DNA of 64,000 nt. Source: Acidovorax sp. A79 (lineage in GTDB: Bacteria; Pseudomonadota; Gammaproteobacteria; Burkholderiales; Burkholderiaceae_C). Under the pieces are notes generated by a model. It did not search any database. It was not told the origin of the DNA and saw only the letters and a program-made list of their open reading frames with translations. Positions 8,275 through 16,779 of the stretch are shown piece by piece. The position numbers and the translations under genes were made by a program. Each line of letters opens with the position of its first letter. Position 1 is the first letter of the stretch. The stretch spans positions 1,439,001 through 1,503,000 of the forward strand of contig NZ_AP028672.1 in the NCBI RefSeq assembly GCF_041154505.1, given 5' to 3'.

Positions 8275-9165
8275 TCAAAGGGCCGGCTTGTCGCTCTGCG
8301 CCACCAGGTTCTCGCGCAGCTCCGTGCTCATGGGCAGGTTGAGGTTCTGGTTGCGTGGCGGCACGGGCGAGCTGAACCACTTGGTGTAGAGCTTCTCGAA
8401 TTCGCCGGACTTCATCATCGTGCCGATCACGCCGTTGACGAGCGCCTGGAACTGCGGGTCGTCCTTGCGCAGCATGCAGGCGTAGGGCTCGACCTGCAGC
8501 GAGTCGCCCACCACCGCCCAGTCGGCCGGATTGCGCACATTGCCCATCAGGCCGAAGAGCAGGATGTCGTCCATGGCGAACGCCTCGGCGCGGCCGCTGT
8601 CCACCAGCAGCACGGCATCGTCGTGGTCCTTGCCCAGCACGATGTCCAGATCGAGGTTGTTGTCCCGGCTGTACTTGCGCAGCACCTGCGCATTGGTGGT
8701 GCCGGAGGTGCTCGCCACCTTCTTCTTGGCCAGGTCGGCGTAGTTCTTCACGCCCGACGACTTCTTGGTCAGCAGGCGCGTGCCGGTGTAGAAGTAGTTG
8801 ATGGCGAACTGCACGTCCTTGCCGCGCGTGCTGTTGTTGGTGGTGGAGCCGCACTCCAGGTCGATGGTGCCGTTCTGCAGCAGCGGGATGCGATTCTGCG
8901 AGGTGACCGCCTGCAGCTCCACCTTGAGCGCAGGGTTGTTCACGCGCTTCTTCACCGCGTCGACCACCGCGTTGGTGATGTCCACCGCGAAGCCCACCGG
9001 CGCGCCCGGGCCGGCCAGGTAGCTGAAGGGCACCGACGACTCGCGGTAGGCCACGGTGATCTTGCCCGACTCGGCAACCTTCTTGAGGGTGTCGGCACTG
9101 GCCACGGTGCTGGCCAGCAGTCCGGTGGCCACGATGGCGGCGGTGGTGAGGGCAGAGAGCTTCAT
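8275..9165 (-). CDS. gltI: Glutamate/aspartate ABC transporter substrate-binding protein
   Basis: A 296-residue periplasmic binding protein very close in pattern to E. coli GltI: RESSVPFSY, TSQNRIPLLQNGT, ECGSTTNN, TRLLTKK and CMLRKDDPQF all occur in order. The ATG at 9165 is chosen because it gives a good Sec signal peptide (MKLSALTTAAIVATGLLASTVASA) and is preceded by AAAGGGA; a longer open frame upstream lacks such support. It binds glutamate and aspartate and passes them to a GltJKL-type permease. No permease genes lie beside it, so the membrane partners must be elsewhere. It is co-oriented with the racemase gene downstream. Confidence 0.92.
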   Translation of the reverse strand: MKLSALTTAAIVATGLLASTVASADTLKKVAESGKITVAYRESSVPFSYLAGPGAPVGFAVDITNAVVDAVKKRVNNPALKVELQAVTSQNRIPLLQNGTIDLECGSTTNNSTRGKDVQFAINYFYTGTRLLTKKSSGVKNYADLAKKKVASTSGTTNAQVLRKYSRDNNLDLDIVLGKDHDDAVLLVDSGRAEAFAMDDILLFGLMGNVRNPADWAVVGDSLQVEPYACMLRKDDPQFQALVNGVIGTMMKSGEFEKLYTKWFSSPVPPRNQNLNLPMSTELRENLVAQSDKPAL

Positions 9166-9520
9166 GGAAATCCCTTTGTGCAAAAGCAGATGGATGGAGG
9201 GGGAGCAAGCGAACGAACGTGAATCATGGAATGAATGCGGAAAATCCGGACGCAGGGGCACTGTAGGAATTTGCGCCGCCCTTGAACAATTCATTTGCAC
9301 GGGTAGGCCATGACGAAAAGTTATGCCGCCAGACTGGTGCACGCCATCGCACCATCCGCGTGCCTCTTTCCACGAGGCCCTCGCAACTTCCGCACCCGCG
9401 CGCCCCCTTCCCGTGCGCGCATCTACATAACTTCCCGGCATGGCTGCCCCGCGCATTGGCATTGTTCAGGCGCCGGCCCGCGCCCTACATTGCGCTTCCA
9501 TCCACCAAAAAGCCCACAAG
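9166..9520. promoter_or_regulatory. Divergent control region between gltI and the dadA-like gene
   Basis: This 355-base non-coding stretch separates two divergently transcribed genes. It includes an AT-richer part around 9215-9345 that is the likely site of both promoters and of a regulator such as the LysR protein encoded at 10790-11716. I see no clear -35/-10 pair and no terminator. Confidence 0.4.
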
Positions 9521-10735
9521 ATGCAGGTATGTGTCCTCGGCGCAGGCATCGTCGGCCTGGCCACCGCGTATGAACTCCACCAGCGCGGCATGCAGGTGAC
9601 CGTGGTCGACCAGGCCCAGCCCGGCGCCGGCGCCAGCGGCGGCAACGGTGCGCAGCTGAGCTACAGCTACGTGCAGCCGCTCGCGGACGCGGGCATCTGG
9701 GCCCAGCTGCCCCGGCTGCTGCTGTCGCCCCAGTCCCCGCTCAAGCTGCGCCCGCAGTGGGACCCCCACCAGTGGCGCTGGGGCGTGGCGTTCCTGCGCG
9801 CCTGCAACCGGCGCACGTCGGAGCAGAGCACCCGGCAACTGCTCGATCTGGCCGCGCTGAGCCGCCACCGGTTCGAGGCCATGCTGCGGGCCGAGCAGCT
9901 CGACTGCGACTTTTCGACCACCGGCAAGCTGGTGCTGTACGACACGCCCGCGGGCCTCGCGGGCGCGCGCCGGCAGATGGAACTGCAGCGCCCCTGGGGC
10001 CGCCCGCAGGAGGCCGTGTCCGCCGCGCGGTGCGTGGAGCTGGAACCCGCCCTCGCCCATTACGAGCGCCACATCGCGGGCGCCATCCACACGCCCAGCG
10101 AATGCGCGGCCGATTGCCTCAAGGTCTGCCAGGGCCTGCAGGACCTGCTTGCTGCGCGCGGCGTGTGCTTCGTGCTCGGCGCCCGGGTGGAGGACTTCGT
10201 GCGCGAGGGGCAGCACATCCACGCCGTCCACACCAGCCAGGGGGCCATCGAGGCGCGGCAGTTCGTGCTGGCCTTGGGCAGTGCCAGCCATGCCGTGGCG
10301 CGGACACTGGGCGTTCGCCTCCCGGTCTACCCGCTCAAGGGCTACAGCATCACGCTCGATGCCAGGGGCGACGCGGGCGCCGCGCCACGCGTCAACGTGA
10401 CCGATGCGGCGCGCAAAGTGGTGTTCGCGCGCATCGGCCAGCGCCTGCGCGTGGCGGGCATGGCGGAACTGGTGGGGCACGATGCGCAGATTCCTCCCGC
10501 GCGCATCCGCAGCTTGTGCCAGGCCACGAGCGCGGTCTTTCCACGCTGCAGCGACTTTGGCGAGCTGCGCCCCTGGACGGGCATGCGCCCGGCCACGCCC
10601 ACCGGCGTGCCCGTGGTGGGCCGCCATGTCCGTGCGCCCGCCAACCTGCTGCTGAACACGGGGCACGGCGCCCTGGGTTTCACCCTCGCGTTCGGCACCG
10701 CGGCCCAGGTGGCGCAGCTGCTCGCGCCGGCCTGA
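9521..10735 (+). CDS. dadA: D-amino acid dehydrogenase (FAD-dependent)
   Basis: A 404-residue flavoprotein of the DadA/DAO family. The N-terminus is a Rossmann motif (VCVLGAGIVGLATAYEL), followed by GASGGNGAQLSYSYVQPLAD, a pattern typical of DadA. The C-terminal FAD-contact region (RPWTGMRPATPTGVPVVG, then NTGHGALGFTLAFG) is complete. It should oxidise D-amino acids to 2-oxo acids and pass electrons to the respiratory chain at the inner membrane. I start at the ATG at 9521 because the Rossmann strand begins at once; a longer frame from 9440 adds nothing recognisable. The adjacent racemase and glutamate-binding protein point to D-Glu/D-Asp use (inference). The exact substrate, and so the symbol, is not certain. 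Confidence 0.85.
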   Translation: MQVCVLGAGIVGLATAYELHQRGMQVTVVDQAQPGAGASGGNGAQLSYSYVQPLADAGIWAQLPRLLLSPQSPLKLRPQWDPHQWRWGVAFLRACNRRTSEQSTRQLLDLAALSRHRFEAMLRAEQLDCDFSTTGKLVLYDTPAGLAGARRQMELQRPWGRPQEAVSAARCVELEPALAHYERHIAGAIHTPSECAADCLKVCQGLQDLLAARGVCFVLGARVEDFVREGQHIHAVHTSQGAIEARQFVLALGSASHAVARTLGVRLPVYPLKGYSITLDARGDAGAAPRVNVTDAARKVVFARIGQRLRVAGMAELVGHDAQIPPARIRSLCQATSAVFPRCSDFGELRPWTGMRPATPTGVPVVGRHVRAPANLLLNTGHGALGFTLAFGTAAQVAQLLAPA

Positions 10736-10789
10736 GCGTACGGCGCTGCCCGTGCCCGCCACGGCGGGCTGCGGGAGCGCGCCGCCAGC

Positions 10790-11716
10790 TCAATCGGCCA
10801 CGGGCAGGCCCACGGATTCCATGGTCTCGGCCACCGCCTGGCGCATGCAACGCGTCATGGCGCTGGCCAGCAGCGAGCTGGGCCGGTTCACGGTGCGCAG
10901 CGACTTGATGGGCACGGCGATATGGGGCGCGAGCGCCAGCACGTCGACCTTGCCGCGGTCCGCCGATGCGGCGGTGCACGCATCCACCACCGCCACCGCA
11001 TGCCCGTGGTGCGCCAGCGCCAGCGCCGCGTGGTAAGTCTGCACGGTGATCGCCGTCTTCAGGCCCACGCCCGCTTCGCGGCATGCATGGTTGACCACGG
11101 TGCCGATGGGGTCGCGCACGTCCAGGCGCACCACGGGCGTCTCCACCAGATCGGCCAGGTGCACGGTGCCCGAGCGCACCAGCGCCGCATCGAGCATGCC
11201 CTTGGGCGCCACGCAGAGCATGCGCCCATCGGCCAGGTGCTCCTGCGTGAGCGAGGGGTGCGCCACGGCGCTGAACACGAAGCCCACGTCGGCTTCCTGC
11301 AGCACCAGGGCCGAGACGATCTGGGGCGAATGCAGCGCATCGATGGTGATCACCACATCCGGGTGCGCCTGGCGAAAGAACCGCAGCGCGCGCGGCAGCA
11401 CTTCGTAGCTCAGCGCCAGCACGCTCAGGATGTGCAGCTCGCCTTCGCGCCGGTCGCTCTTCAGGCTGTTGGCCAGGCGCTGCACGTCGTCGAGCTGGGT
11501 GAACAGGCGCTCGATGTGGGGGTAGAGGGTCTGCGCCTCGGTGGTGGGCACCAGCCGGCCCTTGAGGCGGTGGAACAGCGGAAAACCGAGCTGCAGCTCC
11601 GCGTGGGCCAGGATGCGGCTCACGGCGGGCTGGGTGACGTTGATGAGGCGGGCCGCCGCGCTCACACTGCCGGTGAGCATGACGGCGTTGAAAACTTCTA
11701 TGTGGCGAAGGCGCAT
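10790..11716 (-). CDS. LysR-family transcriptional regulator
   Basis: A 308-residue LysR-type regulator. The N-terminal winged helix-turn-helix is clear (LRHIEVFNAVMLTGSVSAAARLINVTQPAVSRILAHAE, about residues 3-40). It is followed by the linker helix and a two-lobed effector-binding domain. The start is the ATG at 11716, five codons inside a TTG-initiated frame. It is convergent with the dadA-like gene and probably controls the neighbouring D-amino-acid genes, as LysR regulators often act locally (inference). The effector is unknown. Confidence 0.85.
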   Translation of the reverse strand: MRLRHIEVFNAVMLTGSVSAAARLINVTQPAVSRILAHAELQLGFPLFHRLKGRLVPTTEAQTLYPHIERLFTQLDDVQRLANSLKSDRREGELHILSVLALSYEVLPRALRFFRQAHPDVVITIDALHSPQIVSALVLQEADVGFVFSAVAHPSLTQEHLADGRMLCVAPKGMLDAALVRSGTVHLADLVETPVVRLDVRDPIGTVVNHACREAGVGLKTAITVQTYHAALALAHHGHAVAVVDACTAASADRGKVDVLALAPHIAVPIKSLRTVNRPSSLLASAMTRCMRQAVAETMESVGLPVAD

Positions 11717-11837
11717 GGTGCAACGATGCAAGGAACGCGCCGGGCACGCAATCCTTGAATCTCCCCATTGCGGAAACGGGCTGCGGCAGCCCGGTCGGGC
11801 GGTTAGCTGGCGGCCGTAACGGTTCTCTCAGCTACAG

Positions 11838-12470
11838 CTACAACGACATCGACGGCCGCGCCGCCATGGCCGCGCGCCAGCGCAGCAGGTGCGGGTGCTG
11901 CTCGCCCGGCTTGTGCTTGACCACGCGCGCAAAATCCACCGCCACCACGGCCGTGATGTCGGCCACGCTGAAGCGGTCGGTGGCCATGAAGTCGCGCCCC
12001 GCCAGGCGCTCGTTGAGCAGCTGAAAGAACTGCCCCACCCGCACCAGCCCACGCTCGGCCAGGGCCGGGATCTGCGGATAGTCCACCGCGCCCGGCAGCG
12101 CCCGGTTGGCCATGGCGGGCGCGCTGTTGCGCAGCGCCTCGGCAATGGCCTGCAGGCCCTCGAACTCCATGCGCCAGTTCCAGCTGGCGATCTCGGCCTT
12201 CTCTGCCGGCGTCTCGCCCAGCAGTGCAGGCTGCGGGTAGCGCGCTTCGAGATACGCGGTGATCGCCGCGTTGTCGGTCAGCAGCAAACCCTCTTCGGTG
12301 CGCAACGCGGGCACCGTGCACTGCGGGTTGATCTGACGGTAGGCCTCGCCCAGTTGCTCGCCATTGCGCAGGTCCACCTGCACGGTGTCGTGGGCAACGC
12401 CCTTTTCTGCCAGCAGGATGCGCGCACGGCGCGGGCTGGGCGCGGTGGCGCAGTCGTACAAAGTGATCAT
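11838..12470 (-). CDS. Glutathione S-transferase family protein
   Basis: A 210-residue cytoplasmic glutathione transferase. The N-terminal thioredoxin-like domain begins MITLYDCATAPSPRRARILLAEKG. It carries the glutathione-binding NPQCTVPAL (cis-Pro) and TDNAAITAYLE motifs, and an all-helical C-terminal domain follows. The ATG at 12470 is favoured over a TTG five codons earlier because it has an AGGCG-type SD and matches family starts. It lies 21 bases after the YghU-type gene on the same strand, so the two are probably co-transcribed. The substrate is unknown. Confidence 0.88.
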   Translation of the reverse strand: MITLYDCATAPSPRRARILLAEKGVAHDTVQVDLRNGEQLGEAYRQINPQCTVPALRTEEGLLLTDNAAITAYLEARYPQPALLGETPAEKAEIASWNWRMEFEGLQAIAEALRNSAPAMANRALPGAVDYPQIPALAERGLVRVGQFFQLLNERLAGRDFMATDRFSVADITAVVAVDFARVVKHKPGEQHPHLLRWRAAMAARPSMSL

Positions 12471-12491
12471 GGTGACGCCTTGCAAGAAAAC

Positions 12492-13397
12492 TCAGCGTGC
12501 GGGTGAAGAAGCTGCTGCTGCCGCCGCCTCGATCTTGTCCTGCGTCTTGGTGTCAAAGTCGCTGGCGTCATGCCGCTCGCGCAACTGGCTGGCCGGGTCG
12601 CCATTGACGCGGTTGACCTTGCGCCCGCGCTGCACCGCCGGGCGCTTGGCAACTTGCTCGGCCCAGCGCACCACATGCGTGTACTCGTGCACTTGCAAGA
12701 ACTCGCCGGCGTTGTAGGCCTGCCCTTTCACCAGCAAGCCATACCAGGGCCAGATCGCGATGTCCGCCACCGTGTACTCATCCCCCGCCACATACTCGGT
12801 CACTGCCAGGCGCTGGTTCAGCACATCCAGCTGGCGCTTGGCCTCCATCGCATAGCGGTCAATCGCATATTCGATCTTGACCGGCGCATAGGCATAGAAA
12901 TGCCCAAATCCGCCGCCCACAAACGGCGCACTGCCCATCTGCCAGAACAGCCACGACAGGCACTCGGCCCGCGCCGCGCCATCCTTGGGCAAGAAGGCGC
13001 TGCCGAACTTCTCGGCCAGGTACATCAGGATGGCACCGGACTCGAACACCCGCACCGGGTTGGCGGCGTCGGTGCGGTCCAGCAGCGCGGGGATCTTGGA
13101 GTTGGGGTTCACAGAAACAAACCCGCTACCGAACTGCTCCCCCTCGTTGATGCGAATCAGCCACGCGTCGTACTCCGCGCCGCTGTGGCCCAGCGCGAGC
13201 AGCTCTTCCAGCATCACCGTCACCTTCACGCCATTGGGCGTGCCCAGCGAATACAGCTGCAGCGGGTGCCGCCCCACGGGCAATTCCTTGTCGTGCGTGG
13301 CACCAGCAATGGGCCGGTTGATGCTGGCGAAACGGCCACCGTTTTCCTTGTTCCATTGCCAGATAGCGGGTGGGGTGTAGGGGGTGGGATCGGGCAT
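12492..13397 (-). CDS. yghU: YghU-type glutathione transferase (disulfide-bond oxidoreductase)
   Basis: A 301-residue protein closely resembling YghU-type Nu-class glutathione transferases. These bind two glutathiones and reduce disulfides rather than conjugate electrophiles. The extended N-terminus (YTPPAIWQWNKENGGRFASINRP), LYSLGTPNGVKVTVMLEELLALG, VNPNSKIPAL, FESGAILMYLAEKFG and TVADIAIWPW are all family hallmarks. The ATG at 13397 has GGAG nine bases upstream. The Ala-rich C-terminal tail is slightly longer than in E. coli YghU (288 residues). It is the first gene of a probable two-gene unit with the second transferase. Confidence 0.9.
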   Translation of the reverse strand: MPDPTPYTPPAIWQWNKENGGRFASINRPIAGATHDKELPVGRHPLQLYSLGTPNGVKVTVMLEELLALGHSGAEYDAWLIRINEGEQFGSGFVSVNPNSKIPALLDRTDAANPVRVFESGAILMYLAEKFGSAFLPKDGAARAECLSWLFWQMGSAPFVGGGFGHFYAYAPVKIEYAIDRYAMEAKRQLDVLNQRLAVTEYVAGDEYTVADIAIWPWYGLLVKGQAYNAGEFLQVHEYTHVVRWAEQVAKRPAVQRGRKVNRVNGDPASQLRERHDASDFDTKTQDKIEAAAAAASSPAR

Positions 13398-13612
13398 GCA
13401 GGGGCTCCAGGCAAATGTGGGAGAGGCGGCCATGCGGCCACGGGTTGCCTCACAAGTTTAGCGGCGACCCTGCACGCCTGCATGGCTACCACCCATGCCC
13501 TTTCCGGCGTCCGCTTCCAGACTCTTTCATGGAGCAGGGCATGTCGGGGGCACCGCAGAGCGGGGTCGACCAGGCAGCCTCGGCGGCCCGCACCGGAGGA
13601 CCGCGGCGCGGC

Positions 13613-14668
13613 TCAGAACGTATGCGCGATGCCGCTGCTGATCCCGGTGGCTCGGCTCTTGGCGGCCGCGCCCTGGTAGCCCGCGCGCCAGCGGGTACGG
13701 TCCAGCTCGGCGTAGAGCTTGGTACGGCGTGAGAATTTATATTCTGCAAACAGCATGGTCCGGCTGTACCCGTCCTCCCTGGCCCCGGTGCGCTCGCGCT
13801 CCACGCGATACCACGCCGCTGTGAGGTCGATCGTGTTCGTCGCCGACCAGGTGGCGCCGGCCGAATGGGTGCGCTGCCCGGTGCGGGCCGCTGCTGACGT
13901 CTGCGCATGGCTGCGCGCGGTGTTGACCGCCAGGCGCACGCTGCCGGACTGGTAGGCAGCGCCCAGCGTGGCGGCACGCAGCGGCAGGTCTGCCGCCGTG
14001 GTGAGCCGCTGGAAAGCCCCCGAGATGACCCAGCCCCCGGCCGTGTACGCCAGGCCGGCACCGGCCGAGTGCTGGGCGGCGGTGGACCCGGCGTTTTCAC
14101 CCACGCTGTACATCGCCCGGGCCGTGACCGGACCGAAGAAACCGGTGTATTTGAAGGAGTTGTCCAGCCGGTACGACCCGCTGGAAGACCCGGTGGCACC
14201 GTACTCCACCCCGAGGCCGTGGTTGCTCAAGGCCGCAGTGACGATGTTGGGATTGAAGGCCGCAAAGCGCATACCCACGGCATCCACCGGGCTGACGGCA
14301 TCGGCCAGCAGATTGGTCTGACGCCCAAGGGTGACCTGCCCCCACGAACCACCGACGCCAACGATGGCGGCTCGATCAAAGAACTTGGTGACGTTGGCCG
14401 TGCTGCCCGTGTCCACGTTCAGGCCCGTCTCCAGGTTGAAGAGCGCGTACATGCCATCGCCCAGGTCCTCGCGGCTGCGGAACCCGATGCGGCTGGTGTT
14501 GTCGACCCCGCTGGCCAGGCCGGCGGCCGGTGCGTTGGCGGAGGTCATGCCCGAGGTGTGCCGCACGCTGGCGTCGACGATGCCATACACGGTGGGGCCA
14601 CCCTGCTGGGCAAATGCGAAGGCCGGCACACTCAGTGCGGCGACGAGGACAGGAATCAAGCGGGTCAT
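13613..14668 (-). CDS. Gram-negative porin
   Basis: A 351-residue outer-membrane general porin of the Burkholderiales type. The ATG at 14668 opens a Sec signal peptide (MTRLIPVLVAALSVPAFAFAQ), preceded by an AAGAG SD. The mature protein begins GGPTVYGIVDASV, has alternating beta-strand patterns throughout (for example SRIGFRSREDLGDGMYALFNLE and WGQVTLGRQ), and ends in phenylalanine (IAHTF), the BamA-recognition signature. It lies downstream of two periplasmic binding proteins in the same orientation, so it may admit their ligands (inference). Confidence 0.92.
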   Translation of the reverse strand: MTRLIPVLVAALSVPAFAFAQQGGPTVYGIVDASVRHTSGMTSANAPAAGLASGVDNTSRIGFRSREDLGDGMYALFNLETGLNVDTGSTANVTKFFDRAAIVGVGGSWGQVTLGRQTNLLADAVSPVDAVGMRFAAFNPNIVTAALSNHGLGVEYGATGSSSGSYRLDNSFKYTGFFGPVTARAMYSVGENAGSTAAQHSAGAGLAYTAGGWVISGAFQRLTTAADLPLRAATLGAAYQSGSVRLAVNTARSHAQTSAAARTGQRTHSAGATWSATNTIDLTAAWYRVERERTGAREDGYSRTMLFAEYKFSRRTKLYAELDRTRWRAGYQGAAAKSRATGISSGIAHTF

Positions 14669-14815
14669 AGGACTCTTTTGTCGTTGTCGTGATGTGCGCG
14701 CAGCCGCCAGCCGCACCGTGCAAAGCCGGTGCCTGTCGTGTCTGAGGTGCGCGCAGGAAGGGGCATGCGCCCCGGGCGCAGGGGGCGTGCCTGGGCGGTG
14801 CCGGGAGTCGCCGCG

Positions 14816-15655
14816 TCAGCGAGCGGTGGCGGGCTCCATGCCGGTACTGCGGATGATGGGTGCTGCAGCCGACGCCGAAAGGAAGCGGATCAGATGGCGG
14901 GCCGCTTCCGGATTGGCCGACCCAGCCGCCACCCCGGCCGAGAAAAACACGCGCTGCTGCACTTCGTCCGGCAACGGGCCGACAAACTCCAGCTCCTTGA
15001 ACGGCAACAGCTCACTCACCTGCTGAAAGCCGATCTCGGCATCGCCGCGCAGCACCACCGCGCCCACGCGTTCGCTGAATATCTTGGTGGCCTTGTCCTT
15101 GATCTGCTCCGCGACACCCAGACGCGGGAACAATTCGGTCGACAGATAGACGCCGCTCGCGCTGGCCGAGTAGGCGATGGATTTGGCATCGAGCAGCGTC
15201 TTCTTGAGCGCATCGACCGTGCTGATGTCGGGCTTGGGCGTGCCCTTGCGCACGCTCATGCCGATCATCGAACGCGCGAGATCCACGCGGCTGCCCTGCT
15301 GCACCTTGCCCTGGGCAATGAGTGCCTCCAGGCCCGAATCGGCCAGGATGACGATATCGAACTGCTCGTTGCGGGCAAAACGGCTCGGGATCGAATCGGG
15401 CGCGTTGCCCATGGATGCACCCCGCTCCGTGACCACCTTGTGGCCGGTGGCCTGCTCGTACAGCGGGATCAACTGGTCGTACGCAGCCGAGAAGCCGCCC
15501 GATGTGACCACGCGGATCTCTGCGGCCTGGACGCTGGCCGGCACGGCGCCCGCCATGCCCAGGCCCACCGCCAGCGCGGTGCCCAGCATGGCGTTCAGGA
15601 ATCGTCGGCGCGGCGCCCGCGGGGACCGGGTAGTCGTCGAATGGACGGATTGCAT
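14816..15655 (-). CDS. ModA-like periplasmic substrate-binding protein
   Basis: A 279-residue exported binding protein of the molybdate-type (extracellular solute-binding family 1/11-like) fold. The signal contains PRRRFLNAMLGTALAVGLGMAG, which could use Tat or Sec. The mature N-terminus reads AEIRVVTSGGFSAAYDQLIPLYEQATGH, the pattern of ModA-like proteins, with later FDIVILADSGLEALIAQGKV and SASGVYLSTELFPRLGV. No ABC ATPase or permease is adjacent. Many such orphan proteins in betaproteobacteria bind organic ligands rather than molybdate. It follows the Bug-type gene by 43 bases, so the two are probably co-transcribed. The ligand is unknown. Confidence 0.8.
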   Translation of the reverse strand: MQSVHSTTTRSPRAPRRRFLNAMLGTALAVGLGMAGAVPASVQAAEIRVVTSGGFSAAYDQLIPLYEQATGHKVVTERGASMGNAPDSIPSRFARNEQFDIVILADSGLEALIAQGKVQQGSRVDLARSMIGMSVRKGTPKPDISTVDALKKTLLDAKSIAYSASASGVYLSTELFPRLGVAEQIKDKATKIFSERVGAVVLRGDAEIGFQQVSELLPFKELEFVGPLPDEVQQRVFFSAGVAAGSANPEAARHLIRFLSASAAAPIIRSTGMEPATAR

Positions 15656-15698
15656 GTCTTGTCTCCTGATGTCTTGTTGGAATGCGGGGCGCTGCGCC

Positions 15699-16673
15699 TC
15701 AGTCCGCAGTGATCTTTCGCTCGCGCACGATGCGGCCCCACTTGCCGTGCTCTGCCGCGATGAACTTGCCCAGTTCTTCCCGCGTGCCGGGCGCAGCCGT
15801 CTGGCCGTGCTTGAGGAGGTTTTCGCGTACCTCGGGGGTGTTGAGCACCTTCACCAGCTCGACATTCCAGCGGTCGAGCAACGGCTTGGGCGTTTTGGCC
15901 GAAGCCACGAACGCATACCAGTTGGTGGCATTGAAGCCCGGGAACGTCTCGGCCACCGTGGGCACATTGGGCAGGTAGGCGGGGCGGGTCAGCCCGGTGG
16001 TGGCCAGCGGCACCAGCTTGCCCGATTCGATGTGGGGCAGCGCCGTTGGAGGGGCCGCATAAAACGACGTGACCCGCTCGCCCAGCACATCCTGCAGCGC
16101 CGGGGCACCCCCTTTGTAGGGCACATGCACGGTATCGATCTTGGCCACATCGTTGAGCAGCTCGCCCGCCAGGTGGGAAGCAGACCCAGGGCCGGTCGAG
16201 GCAAAGTCGAGCTTACCGGGCTCACGCTTGGCCTTCGCCACGAATTCGCCCAGGGTCTTGATGCCGGTGCTGGCCGGCACCACCAGCACATTGGGAAAGC
16301 TCACTCCCATGGTGATGGGCGACAGATCCTTGAGCGGGTCGTAGCGCACGGCCATGAAATGGGGCGCGATGGTGAGCGGCCCGATCGATCCAAACAGCAA
16401 CACCGAACCATCCGATGGACCGGTGGCGACCTGCGTGTGCGCCAGATTGCCGCCCGCGCCCGGCTTGTTGTCCACCACCACGCTCTGGCCAATGTTTTCG
16501 CCCAGCTTCTTGGCAATCAGCCGCGCAGCGATATCCGCCGAACCGCCGGCGGCAAAGCCCACGACCAGGGTGACCGGCTTTTTGGGAGGGAAGTCTTGAG
16601 CCTGGGCTGTGGTGTGGGCCAGCGCAAGGCTGACCGCGAGGGTGGCCGCCGCGATCAGTGAACGTCGTTGCAT
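15699..16673 (-). CDS. Bug/TctC-family tripartite tricarboxylate transporter binding protein
   Basis: A 324-residue periplasmic binding protein of the Bug (Bordetella uptake gene) family, a group hugely expanded in Burkholderiales. The ATG at 16673 gives MQRRSLIAAATLAVSLALAHTTAQAQ as signal peptide. Family motifs include KPVTLVVGFAAGGSADIAARL, VVDNKPGAGGNLA, FASTGPGSASHLAGELL and VPYKGGAPALQDVLGERV. Such proteins usually bind carboxylates and work with TctAB permeases, which are absent here. It is transcribed away from a LysR gene 106 bases upstream, its likely regulator. Confidence 0.92.
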   Translation of the reverse strand: MQRRSLIAAATLAVSLALAHTTAQAQDFPPKKPVTLVVGFAAGGSADIAARLIAKKLGENIGQSVVVDNKPGAGGNLAHTQVATGPSDGSVLLFGSIGPLTIAPHFMAVRYDPLKDLSPITMGVSFPNVLVVPASTGIKTLGEFVAKAKREPGKLDFASTGPGSASHLAGELLNDVAKIDTVHVPYKGGAPALQDVLGERVTSFYAAPPTALPHIESGKLVPLATTGLTRPAYLPNVPTVAETFPGFNATNWYAFVASAKTPKPLLDRWNVELVKVLNTPEVRENLLKHGQTAAPGTREELGKFIAAEHGKWGRIVRERKITAD

Positions 16674-16710
16674 GTCGGTGATTTCCAGAAGCGGCCGAAG
16701 CACGGTCGGC

Positions 16711-16727
16711 CTTGCTAGGAGCGCAAG
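16711..16727. promoter_or_regulatory. Candidate LysR operator between the bug gene and its regulator
   Basis: An interrupted inverted repeat, CTTGC-N7-GCAAG, sits midway in the 106-base region between the divergent Bug-type and LysR genes. A second perfect palindrome, AATTGCAATT, lies at 16753-16762 just before the LysR SD (AAGGAG). LysR regulators usually bind dyads of about this size in such positions. Assignment is by position and symmetry only. Confidence 0.4.
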
Positions 16728-16779
16728 TCTAGGCAGGGCACAATGGTCTGTGAATTGCAATTTAAGGAGCGACTGTTGC

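Noticed and set aside
10753..10768. GCCCGCC/GGCGGGC palindrome between the dadA-like and LysR genes
   Set aside because: The loop is only two bases and no T-tract is present. It may be chance in GC-rich DNA.
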